Shown one piece after another: positions 17,719 to 25,094 of a stretch of DNA of 64,000 nt. The DNA comes from JARRKC01 sp963723965 (GTDB lineage: Bacteria > Acidobacteriota > UBA6911 > RPQK01 > JAPXNP01), in assembly GCA_963723965.1 (NCBI GenBank), contig CAVRSV010000012.1, positions 620,001-684,000 on the forward strand. Reading direction: 5' to 3'. The notes under the pieces were generated by a model. It made no database searches and had not been told where the DNA came from. It saw only the letters and a list, made by a program, of their open reading frames with translations. The position numbers and the translations under genes were made by a program. Each line of letters starts with the position of its first letter. Within the stretch, counting starts at the first letter, position 1.

Positions 17719-17749
17719 AGGCTAAACTGTGAAGCTTTAGACAAGTCAA
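17719..17749 (-). promoter_or_regulatory. MerR-type promoter with 19-bp spacer
   Basis: On the minus strand TTGACT (17744-17749) and TAGCCT (17719-17724) are 19 bases apart, the over-long spacing typical of MerR-activated promoters. The spacer contains the inverted repeat CTAAA...TTTAG, placed where a MerR dimer would bind. It is upstream of the SRPBCC-MerR-symporter genes, so autoregulation is likely. The 5' leader would be about 105 bases. Confidence 0.6.
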
Positions 17750-18027
17750 GGGGAAAGTGCGAAGGGCGAAGTGCGAAGGGCGAACTGGAAGGGCGAAGGC
17801 CCAACGCCGAAGGGCGAAGGGCGAAGGCGGTGTCTCGTTCCGAGTTCCGGGTTCCGAGTGCCGGTTTTCGCGAGACCCGTTTTCCCGTTCTCCGGATCGA
17901 ACGGCGAAGGCCCAAGGCCGAAGGGCGAAGGGCCAAGGGCGAAGGGCGAAGTGTGCGTTGCCCAGATGGTAAGGGTAGTGTTGGATGGGACGGTGGCAGG
18001 CAGGCGAAGGCACGGCGGGTTGGTTCC

Positions 18028-18184
18028 ACGCAACGGCGCAAAGAAGGAGGAAGCCGCCACCCACAGAGAATCTCTTTGCGGCGTGGCGTACTTAGCGTCT
18101 TGGCGTGAGATCAGGCTGCCGAGACCTCACTCCAGTGGGCGCGCATCGATCGGAGGCCGCCGCCCTTTGGGCAACACGCCCTCG
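18028..18184. repeat. Repeat core copy 1 with long inverted repeat
   Basis: This copy includes an imperfect palindrome: the arm at 18028-18058 (ACGCAACGGCGCAAAG...) pairs with the arm at 18076-18108 (...GGCGTGGCGTACTTAGCG...). A conserved tail containing CTCCAGTGGGCGCGCATCG and CCGCCCTTTGGGCAACACG follows. A close copy is at 35659-35816. The similarity extends upstream to 17996, giving about 195 shared bases. Confidence 0.8.
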
Positions 18185-18345
18185 GGTTTCGGGTTCCGCG
18201 ATCTGGGGGAGACGGGAGCCGGGAAACGGGAAACGGGAGGTTTCGAATTGGCACTTCGGGGGCGTGTGGCCCGAATCGCTCTGACGCGGTTCCGACCCCC
18301 CATCCGCTCGTCGAGATGTGCAGAACTGATTCCACACCCAGTACG

Positions 18346-18480
18346 GAAGCCGCCACCCGCAAAGAATTTCCTTGCGGCGTGGCGTACTTAGCGGCTTTGC
18401 GTGAGATCAGGCCGCCCAGACCTCACTCCAGTGGGCGCGCATCGATCGGAGGCCGCCGCCCTTTGGGCAACACGCCCTCG
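18346..18480. repeat. Repeat core copy 2
   Basis: This is a near-identical second copy of the 135-base core, from GAAGCCGCCACCC to the end of CAACACGCCCTC. It lacks the left palindrome arm that precedes copy 1, so it is a partial unit. It lies about 300 bases downstream of copy 1 in the same orientation. Confidence 0.8.
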
Positions 18481-18682
18481 AAGGGCGAAGGGCGAAGGCG
18501 AACTGCTCGTCCGAGTTCCGGTTCCGAGATCCGTTCTCCCGTTCTCCGGATCGAACGGCGAAGGCCCAACGCCGAAGGGCGAAGGGCGAAGGGCGAAGGG
18601 GGAAGGGCGTGGCAGGAGCAGCCCCCCTTCGTGTAAGAAAGACGCTGCAGGCGGCAACTAAACCTTCGAGAACTAAAACACC

Positions 18683-19189
18683 ATGACGGACCCGAGCGAT
18701 ACAGACCGATTTCGTGACTGGCTGGAGCGCCATGGGGATATTCCACGACGCATCGCCTGCCTGTACGCCGGGACTGAAGCGGACCGCGCGGACCTCCGCC
18801 AGGACATGCTCATCCAGCTCTGGCGGTCGGCCACCCGTTTCGACGCGCGGTGCAGCGCGAAGACCTGGATCTATCGAGTCTGTCTGAATACGGCACTGAC
18901 CTGGCGCCGATCCGAAACCCGACGGCGTCGCCATCTCGGCGCGGCGCCCATGCCGGACGAGATGCTCTCCATACCCTCCGATTCAACGGACCGGGACCGG
19001 ACCGAACTGCTCTACGCCGCCATTGCGAGGCTCGATCGGCTGGAACGATCCCTCATTCTGCTTTCACTCGACGGCCTCAGCTACCGGGAAATGAGTGAAA
19101 TCTCGGGGTTGACGGAGACCAACATCGGAGCGCATCTGACCCGCTCCCGGCGTCGGCTCGCCCGAATCATCGAGGAGATTGACCCATGA
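18683..19189 (+). CDS. ECF-type RNA polymerase sigma factor
   Basis: A 168-residue sigma-70 family protein with only regions 2 and 4. Region 2 is seen as ADRADLRQDMLIQLWRSA followed by TWIYRVCLNTALTWRR, and region 4 as LDRLERSLILLSLDGLSYRE with the recognition helix near LTETNIGAHLTRSRRRLAR. It overlaps the next gene by four bases, and that gene encodes a membrane protein likely to act as its anti-sigma factor. I saw no clear ECF promoter immediately upstream; the region is repeat sequence. The regulon cannot be deduced. Confidence 0.85.
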   Translation: MTDPSDTDRFRDWLERHGDIPRRIACLYAGTEADRADLRQDMLIQLWRSATRFDARCSAKTWIYRVCLNTALTWRRSETRRRRHLGAAPMPDEMLSIPSDSTDRDRTELLYAAIARLDRLERSLILLSLDGLSYREMSEISGLTETNIGAHLTRSRRRLARIIEEIDP

Positions 19190-19812
19190 CGATACACGAA
19201 GCCGAGGAACTGTGGCGCCGCGACGCCGGACGGAAGCCCGGGCCTCCGGACCCGGAGGCGATCCAGAGGATCCGGTCCGATGCGCGGATCTTTGCCCGCC
19301 GCATCTTCTTTCGCGATGTTCGCGAGTGGGCGGCCAGCCTGCTCCTCTCCGCGACCTTTCTAGCCATCGCCCTGCAGCCGGGAGCCCCGCGAACGACCTT
19401 TTTCGCGGCCTCGCTGTTCGCCCTGCTGCCGGCCTGCTGGCTCCTGATCGACAGGCTGCGGGTCCGCTCCCGGCAACCGGACGTGGCTGCTTCCTGCCGC
19501 GATCACGCCGCGTACGCGTTGACGTCGGTCGCCCATCAGGAGCGTCTGCTTCGAACGGTGACCTGGTGGTACCTCGCTCCCCTCGCCATCAGCTCTCTGC
19601 TCCTGACCTGGGCCGTCGTGGTCGAGGCCCCGGAACTGCCGATCGCGGCTCGCGGCCTGGTGGCCCTCCTCATGCTCGCCATATCCGTCGGCGTGTTCTT
19701 CCTGGTCTGGAAGCTGAACCGGTTGACGGTCCGGAATTCGCTCGAACCGCGCCGGCAGGAACTGCAGGCGCTGCTGAAGGAGTTGGAGGATGATCTGGGA
19801 GCTGTAGAGTGA
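19186..19812 (+). CDS. Membrane protein, putative anti-sigma factor
   Basis: A 208-residue protein I do not recognise by family. The N-terminal 50 residues are soluble and charged, followed by two hydrophobic segments (about 48-85), a charged cytoplasmic-looking stretch, two more hydrophobic segments (about 128-165), and a charged helical C terminus. It overlaps the sigma-factor gene by four bases. Such tight coupling of an ECF sigma to a multi-pass membrane protein usually marks a membrane-bound regulator of the sigma factor, but no zinc-binding anti-sigma motif (HxxxCxxC) is present. Confidence 0.6.
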   Translation: MTIHEAEELWRRDAGRKPGPPDPEAIQRIRSDARIFARRIFFRDVREWAASLLLSATFLAIALQPGAPRTTFFAASLFALLPACWLLIDRLRVRSRQPDVAASCRDHAAYALTSVAHQERLLRTVTWWYLAPLAISSLLLTWAVVVEAPELPIAARGLVALLMLAISVGVFFLVWKLNRLTVRNSLEPRRQELQALLKELEDDLGAVE

Positions 19813-19871
19813 CACTTGCTTTGCGGATAGCTGCAGAAGTGGGCTGGGAAGGGGAGGATGCTGGGCAGGAG

Positions 19872-20498
19872 CTAGGAATCCCGGAGCGCCGCCGCCAGTG
19901 TTTCGAGATCCCAGGAGAGGCGGCCCTCATCCAGTTCCTGCAAAATTCCCCGGACCCAGTCGAGCTCGCTACGCCTCATGGTGCGCAAGTATTCGACCTC
20001 GATCACGGGCAGGCGACCGATGACGGGTTCCAACTGACGGATCAGTCCATCGAGCTCTTCGATTCCCGCCTCCAGCTGTGCCAGCCTCTGCCGCAAGGCA
20101 CTGCGGGCGTCGTCCACGCTGAGATGGGGCAGGTGACTCAGGGCGGTCATGAAATCGGAGGGCTCCATCACGGGCCGGCTGAGGAGGTCCTTCAGCCAGT
20201 CGAGCAGGGTCCTCTCCCCTTCCGGGAGGAGCCGATACACCGTGCGCGCGGGACGACCGCCCTGCCGGCTGGTTTCGACCGCCTCGATCAATCCCCTCTT
20301 CTCCAGCCGGTTGATCGAGTGGTAGATGGAACCCGGTTTGAGAACCAGCAGGTCTTCCTTGTGTCGCTGGCGGAGAACACTCAGCATTTCGTACGGGTGC
20401 ATGGGCCTCTCGCGCAGCAGGCACAGGACCGCCAGTCCCCACAGGCTCGGATCTCGTTTGGTCTTCGTACTCACGCGCTCGGCCCCTGATACCTCCAC
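19872..20498 (-). CDS. PadR family transcriptional regulator
   Basis: A 208-residue regulator. The N-terminal winged helix has the PadR hallmarks LWGLAVLCLLRERPMHPYEM, LKPGSIYHSINRLEKRGLI and GGRPARTVYRLLPEGE. The C-terminal half is helical and would dimerise. The start is a GTG at 20498, or a second GTG eight codons in; neither has a clear Shine-Dalgarno sequence. It is divergent from the adaptor and permease operon at 20607, and PadR proteins often repress adjacent efflux genes, so local control is likely. Confidence 0.85.
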   Translation of the reverse strand: MEVSGAERVSTKTKRDPSLWGLAVLCLLRERPMHPYEMLSVLRQRHKEDLLVLKPGSIYHSINRLEKRGLIEAVETSRQGGRPARTVYRLLPEGERTLLDWLKDLLSRPVMEPSDFMTALSHLPHLSVDDARSALRQRLAQLEAGIEELDGLIRQLEPVIGRLPVIEVEYLRTMRRSELDWVRGILQELDEGRLSWDLETLAAALRDS

Positions 20499-20546
20499 TG
20501 AAATATCTCACGGGAGCTTTCGATGCGTCAAGAAGGCAGACTTCGA

Positions 20547-20572
20547 TGAACTTTCACCTGTCTCCGTGCGTA
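20547..20572 (+). promoter_or_regulatory. Putative ECF promoter of efflux operon 1
   Basis: TGAAC (20547-20551) and CGTA (20569-20572) are separated by exactly 17 bases. The spacing is the same as in the two GTAAC-N17-CGTA sites around 31.7 kb, and the -35 core shares AAC. The adaptor ATG follows about 35 bases later, a normal leader length. It may also bind PadR, since it lies in the divergent gap. Confidence 0.45.
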
Positions 20573-20606
20573 TCTAAATCCATAAGCAAGGGCAGGAGAA
20601 CCGAAG

Positions 20607-21809
20607 ATGGCGAAGAAACGTGGGCGAAAGTGGCTTTTCATCCTGGTTACTCTGGTGATCGTCCTGATCGTGGGCGGCGTTGTTTACAGTCGGATGGATT
20701 CTCCGCCGCCGACCATAGACGCTTCCCTGCTCGCAAAGGTTGAGCGCGGGGACATTGCACGCTCCGTCGTCGCCACCGGCTTCGTCGAGCCCATTTCGAA
20801 CAAGATCGAGATCCGGAGCAAGGCCAGCGGGCTCGTCAAGCACGTCCACGTCGATGTGGGGGACGTCGTCGCGGAAGGCCAATTGCTCGTCGAACTGGAC
20901 CGGGATCAACTGGAGGCGCAGTTGCGCGAGGCCGAGGCCAACCTGCAGGCTGCCAAGGCCGATGTCCAGGCCGCGGAAGCCGAGTTCCAGCGGGCCAGCA
21001 TCCTGGCCGAGGACTATGATGTCGAACTGGCCCGCACCAACTACAAGAGAAGCCTCGAGCTGCTCGAGCAGCACCTGATCTCCCAGTCGGCCTATGACGA
21101 GACGCAGGGGAAGCTCCAGGAAGCGCTCAACCGACAGCGCGCGGCCGCAGCGGCCATCGGCACCACCAAGGCGACGATCACGCAGAAGAAGGCCCAGGTG
21201 GCCCAAGTGCAGGCCAGCGTCGACCGGATCCGTGAGGAACTGAGTTACACCGATATCCGCTCGCCCATTCGCGGCATCGTCCTGTCCAGGCTGGTCGAGG
21301 TGGGGAGCGCCGTCTCCTCCATTCAGACCATGGGAGCGGGCGCCACCACGGTGCTGAGCCTGGGCGACATGCAGGACGTCTATGTGAAAGGCAAGGTGGC
21401 CGAAAGCGACATCGGCAAGGTCCAGGTCGGGCTTCCGGCACGAATCTCGGTCGAGGCCTTCAAGCAGAGGACCTTTGCCGGCAAGGTCTACAAGATTTCC
21501 CCCCTCGGAGTCGAGCAGGACAACGTGACCAGTTTCGAGGTGCGCGTTTCCGTCGAGAATCCCGACGGCCTGCTGCTGGCGAACATGTCCGCCAACGCGG
21601 AGATCATTCTGGAGGAACACAAGAACGTCCTGACCATCCCGGAATCGGCTCTCATCTACGACAAGGACCGCAATGCTTCCGTCGAAGTTCCCGATGCTTC
21701 GATCCCCACGGGCCGCCGCAAGCAGCCCGTCAAGATCGACATTACCACCGGCACTCGGGCGGAGGTTGTCGAAGGCCTGTCGGAAGGCGATCAGGTGGTT
21801 CTGCAGTAA
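20607..21809 (+). CDS. MacA-like periplasmic adaptor (efflux system 1)
   Basis: A 400-residue membrane-fusion protein anchored by an N-terminal signal-anchor (KWLFILVTLVIVLIVGGVVY). It has the lipoyl half-motifs SGLVKHVHVDVGDVVAEGQL and LSYTDIRSPIRGIVLSRLVE flanking a long coiled-coil hairpin (about 95-205), then beta-barrel and membrane-proximal domains. It should link an inner-membrane permease to an outer-membrane channel. Two MacB-type permeases follow directly, but no ATPase gene is in this operon. Confidence 0.88.
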   Translation: MAKKRGRKWLFILVTLVIVLIVGGVVYSRMDSPPPTIDASLLAKVERGDIARSVVATGFVEPISNKIEIRSKASGLVKHVHVDVGDVVAEGQLLVELDRDQLEAQLREAEANLQAAKADVQAAEAEFQRASILAEDYDVELARTNYKRSLELLEQHLISQSAYDETQGKLQEALNRQRAAAAAIGTTKATITQKKAQVAQVQASVDRIREELSYTDIRSPIRGIVLSRLVEVGSAVSSIQTMGAGATTVLSLGDMQDVYVKGKVAESDIGKVQVGLPARISVEAFKQRTFAGKVYKISPLGVEQDNVTSFEVRVSVENPDGLLLANMSANAEIILEEHKNVLTIPESALIYDKDRNASVEVPDASIPTGRRKQPVKIDITTGTRAEVVEGLSEGDQVVLQ

Positions 21810-21834
21810 CAGGTCCAACCGTGGGGAGGCCTCG

Positions 21835-23106
21835 ATGAGTTTCTCTTCCAGATTCCTGACCCCGATCCAGCAAGCCGCAGCCGCCCTGTGGCGTCACAAG
21901 CTGCGCAGCTTCCTGACCATGTTCGGCATCGGCTGGGGGGTCTGCTGCCTTGCCTTGATCGCCTCCAGCGGCGAGGGTTTTCGCCAGGGCCAGCGCAAGA
22001 ACTGGGCCCAGCTCGGGGACGGAGTCGTCATGGTCTTCCCGGGCCGGACCGAGTTGCAGGCTGGAGGACGCCGGGCCGGTCGAAACATCTACCTGTACCA
22101 GAGCGACGTCGCAGCCATTCGGGAACAGTGCCCGCTGGTCGAGGTGGCGGCCGAGGAGATCAAGAACTGGTCGGTCCCAGCCGAGAGCCCCTACAACTCC
22201 GGTCAGTTCCTCGTGCTCGGCGTCGACCCCGATTACCTGCGAATCCGGAACCTTCCCGCATCGCGCGGCCGGGACATCAACTGGTCCGATGTCGAGAACC
22301 GCTCCCGGGTCTGCGTCCTGGGTGACTCGGTCCGCAAACAGCTCTTTCCCAATAAAGGGGATGCGCTCGGCGCCAGGATCCGGATTCGGGGCTATCAGTA
22401 CGACGTGGTCGGTCTGATGAGCGAGAAGGACCAGAACAGCAGCTATGACGGTTGGGACAACGACAAGATCCTGATTCCGAACACCAGTCTGCGCGCCGAC
22501 TGCCCCCTCGATCGACACATTGCTGCGGAAGGCCGCGTTCAGAATATCGTCTACCGCCCCCGTTCCCTCGACGAGTGGAAGGCGGCGCAGTCCCAGGTCC
22601 GCCGGACACTGGGCCGTATCCACGGCTTCGACCCGCGCGACGAGGCGGCCGTTCCCATGTGGGACACCATCCAGACGGCGGCCATGTTCGACGATATCTT
22701 CAGCTCCCTGGGATTCTTTCTGGGCGCCGTCGGCCTCATCACGCTGACCCTCGGTGGAATGGGGGTCATGAACACGATGATGACGTCGGTCCTCGAGCGA
22801 ACGGGTGAGATCGGCTTGAAGAAGGCTCTCGGCGCGACCAAGAAACGCATTCTGCTGGAAATCCTGACCGAAGGCGTGCTTCTATCGATCATCAGCGGCG
22901 GGTTGGGTCTTCTGCTGGTGGGCGGCCTGGCGGCGGCGGTGAACTCGCTTCCCCTGCCTTCCTTTTACTCGGGCCTGCTCATCGACCAGAACCTCGTTCT
23001 TCATCTGATCGGGGTCCTCAGTGCGGTGGCGGTCCTGTCGGCCCTGCCTCCGGCCTGGCGGGCAGCCCGGATGACCCCGATCCAGGCATTGCGGTTCGAA
23101 CAATGA
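21835..23106 (+). CDS. MacB-like ABC transporter permease (system 1, first)
   Basis: A 423-residue FtsX/MacB-type permease with an N-terminal membrane helix after LWRHKLRSFLTMFGIGWGV, a large periplasmic MacB core domain (about 45-290), and three C-terminal helices (about 300-410) ending in the family signature PAWRAARMTPIQALRFE. The ATG at 21835 has GGGAGG six bases upstream. The TGEIGLKKALGATKKRI segment is the coupling loop that contacts the ATPase. It overlaps the next permease by four bases, suggesting a heterodimeric permease. No nucleotide-binding domain is attached. Confidence 0.88.
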   Translation: MSFSSRFLTPIQQAAAALWRHKLRSFLTMFGIGWGVCCLALIASSGEGFRQGQRKNWAQLGDGVVMVFPGRTELQAGGRRAGRNIYLYQSDVAAIREQCPLVEVAAEEIKNWSVPAESPYNSGQFLVLGVDPDYLRIRNLPASRGRDINWSDVENRSRVCVLGDSVRKQLFPNKGDALGARIRIRGYQYDVVGLMSEKDQNSSYDGWDNDKILIPNTSLRADCPLDRHIAAEGRVQNIVYRPRSLDEWKAAQSQVRRTLGRIHGFDPRDEAAVPMWDTIQTAAMFDDIFSSLGFFLGAVGLITLTLGGMGVMNTMMTSVLERTGEIGLKKALGATKKRILLEILTEGVLLSIISGGLGLLLVGGLAAAVNSLPLPSFYSGLLIDQNLVLHLIGVLSAVAVLSALPPAWRAARMTPIQALRFEQ

Positions 23107-24365
23107 AATTCCAGGTCCTGCTCGGAAACGCCTGGCTTTCGATTCTCGCCAACCGGCGGCGCAGTCTGATCACCGTGGTCAGCCTGGCCTGGGCCGTGGC
23201 GTCGTTCCTCATCCTGATGAGCTACGGGAGCGGCTTCGACCGGGCCCTGCGGAAAGCCTTCTGGGCCGTCGGCCAGGACGTCGTGATCATGGGCTCGGGC
23301 CAGACCAGCGAACAGGCAGGCGGCATGCGCTCGGGACGACGGATCGTTCTGGAGAAAGCCGACGCTGATGCTATCCGGGAGAACGTCCCCTTCGTGGCCG
23401 CCATCTCGCCGGAGAAGATGTGGAACAGCCCGGTGATCTACGAGAACCGGCAGAAGGAATACATGCTGCGGGCCGTGATACCGGAATACTGGAGGATTCG
23501 AAACCTCCACCTCGTCTCAGGCCGCTGGATCAACGCCGACGATGACCGGTATTCGCGGCGCGTGGCCGTCATCGGGGCCACGGTGGCCCGGGAACTGTTC
23601 GGGGCGCGGCCGGCCATCGGAGAAGAAGTGGACGTGCGCGGGCTCAAGTTCACCGTCATCGGGCAGCTGGAAACCAAGGTCCAGCTGGCCAACTACAACC
23701 GGCCCGACAACGAGTGCCTGTTCATTCCCTACCAGACGATGCAGATGTTCTCCTCCATTCGCTATCCGGATCTGATCGTCTGGGCGCCGACGACACCCGA
23801 CGTGCGCGAACGCGCGATCAAGCAGGTTCGGGCGACGCTGGCCGGAATCCACCGGTTTTCGCCCACCGACGAGAAAGCAGTGTTCATTCTCGCTTTCAGC
23901 CAGTTCACCAGCATTGTCGACGGGATGTCTCTGGCCCTCAATGCACTGCTCATCTTTATCGGAGTCGTCACCTTGGGGATCGGCGCGGTGGGCCTGGCCA
24001 ATATCATGTTCACCGCCGTCCTGGAGCGGACCCGCGAGATCGGCCTGCGCAAGGCGCTCGGTGCCAGACGTCGGACGATCCTGGCCCAATTCCTCTGGGA
24101 GGCGATCTTCGTCGTCCTGCTCGGAGGGACCTCGGGCTGCCTGCTCGGCATCGCCATCGCCCAGGCCATCGGCTCGCTTCCCTTCATGGGGGTCATGCTC
24201 GGACAGGAGCTCTCGAAACACTACGGCCGCATTCATTTTCTGATCGCCCCGGACTCCGTATTCGTCTCGCTGGGCGTCCTCTTCACGGTCGGGTTGATTG
24301 CCGGTATCCTCCCCGCGATTCGTGCCGCCCGCCTTGATCCGGTCGAGTCACTGCGCTACGAATAG
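23103..24365 (+). CDS. MacB-like ABC transporter permease (system 1, second)
   Basis: A 420-residue paralogue of the preceding permease, with the same order: a first helix after LSILANRRRSLITVVSLAW, a MacB-type periplasmic domain, and three C-terminal helices ending PAIRAARLDPVESLRYE. The ATPase-coupling loop TREIGLRKALGARRRTIL is intact. The ATGA overlap with the first permease implies coordinated translation and probable heterodimer formation. The missing ATPase could be the MacB-type one at 33326-34087 or one elsewhere in the genome. Confidence 0.88.
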   Translation: MKFQVLLGNAWLSILANRRRSLITVVSLAWAVASFLILMSYGSGFDRALRKAFWAVGQDVVIMGSGQTSEQAGGMRSGRRIVLEKADADAIRENVPFVAAISPEKMWNSPVIYENRQKEYMLRAVIPEYWRIRNLHLVSGRWINADDDRYSRRVAVIGATVARELFGARPAIGEEVDVRGLKFTVIGQLETKVQLANYNRPDNECLFIPYQTMQMFSSIRYPDLIVWAPTTPDVRERAIKQVRATLAGIHRFSPTDEKAVFILAFSQFTSIVDGMSLALNALLIFIGVVTLGIGAVGLANIMFTAVLERTREIGLRKALGARRRTILAQFLWEAIFVVLLGGTSGCLLGIAIAQAIGSLPFMGVMLGQELSKHYGRIHFLIAPDSVFVSLGVLFTVGLIAGILPAIRAARLDPVESLRYE

Positions 24366-24373
24366 AGAACAGG

Positions 24374-24716
24374 ATGAAGAGCGAATACTCCAGGTGGCTG
24401 ACCGGATGCGGCATCGGCTGCGCCGTTCTGGTGGTCCTGGTCGTGGTCGGCGGGCTGGGCACTTTCTTCTATCGGAGGTCTCTGGGCCTTCCTTGCGACG
24501 ATCCGCGAGGGCGTCGGTGCGCTGCCCAAGCTGGCCCGTCTTCACCAGGAACGCTCCGTTTCCCTCCTGGACCGCCAGATGGGCCCCGGGGAGTACGAAT
24601 ACATTTATGTCCTCGCCTACTATTCCTGGCTGGACAAGTCACCGGGCGACGGTCCCCGATTTCTCAAGATCGGCGACAACAACGCTCTCGAGCTGATCCC
24701 GCTGAACTCGAATTGA
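24374..24716 (+). pseudogene. Small single-pass membrane protein, frameshifted
   Basis: The first 33 or so codons from 24374 encode a convincing signal-anchor (GCAVLVVLVVVGGLGTFFY). That frame then degrades into Arg/Pro-rich sequence. Skipping one base near 24473 (TAT-C-GGA) opens a sensible continuation, GLWAFLATIREGVGALPK, through GEYEYIYVLAYYSWLD and ending ALELIPLNSN with TGA at 24714-24716. The restored product would be about 113 residues, with one helix and a periplasmic or cytoplasmic tail. It starts eight bases after the permease stop, so it is the last gene of the efflux operon. The extra base may be a sequencing error. The family is unknown. Confidence 0.6.
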
Positions 24717-24747
24717 ACCGCATCGAAAGCCCAAAAAGGAGACAGGC

Positions 24748-25035
24748 ATGCCAGGCTATCTGATCGCGCGCGTCAACGTCACCGACCCCGAACAGTATCG
24801 GAAGTACACCCAGGTCACCCCGGGAGTCATCGAGAAGTATGGAGGCCGATTCATCGTCCGCGGCGGGCCCGCCGTGACGCTCGAAGGCCCCGAGGAGACG
24901 AACCGGCTGGTCGTGATCGAGTTCCCGAGCCGGGAGCGGGCCATTGAGTTCTACCGCTCCGCCGAGTACCAGGAAGCCAGGAAGCTGCGCGAAGGGGCCG
25001 CCCTGGGCTCTTTCGTTGCCGTGGAGGGTGCCTGA
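24748..25035 (+). CDS. DUF1330 family protein
   Basis: A 95-residue alpha/beta-barrel (dimeric ferredoxin-like) protein. It has the DUF1330 pattern GYLIARVNVTDPEQYRKY, then GGRFIVRGGPAVTLEG, RLVVIEFPSRERAIEFYRS and YQEARKLREGAA. AAGGAG is placed before the ATG. The family is found in many bacteria without a settled function. It may be co-transcribed with the efflux genes upstream. Confidence 0.88.
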   Translation: MPGYLIARVNVTDPEQYRKYTQVTPGVIEKYGGRFIVRGGPAVTLEGPEETNRLVVIEFPSRERAIEFYRSAEYQEARKLREGAALGSFVAVEGA

Positions 25036-25094
25036 CGGCCCGGTGTCCCGAGACCATCGTGACCGGTGCACGAGTCCCTCGGAGTCGGCACGCC

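Larger units (their letters stand above)
17755..18608. repeat. Composite intergenic repeat region A
   Basis: Most of the 1.1-kb gene-free stretch between the SRPBCC gene and the sigma-factor gene is repeat. It contains heptamer arrays of GAAGGGC and variants (about 17755-17828, 17906-17951, 18480-18499 and 18557-18606), phrases of the type TTCCGAGTTCCGGGTTCCG, two copies of a 135-base core (18050-18184 and 18346-18480), and the phrase GGGAAACGGGAAACGGG. The same parts recur at 35.4-35.9 kb. Open frames here are Arg/Pro/Ser-rich and switch between frames, so I call no gene. Confidence 0.85.

Noticed and set aside
17755..18608. Heptamer arrays considered as a CRISPR array
   Set aside because: The units are seven bases with no unique spacers, and no cas genes are nearby.
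17746..18661. Several 60-200-codon frames in repeat region A considered as genes
   Set aside because: The frames come from GAAGGGC-type repeats, recur in all frames and both strands, and give Arg/Pro/Ser-rich products without start signals.
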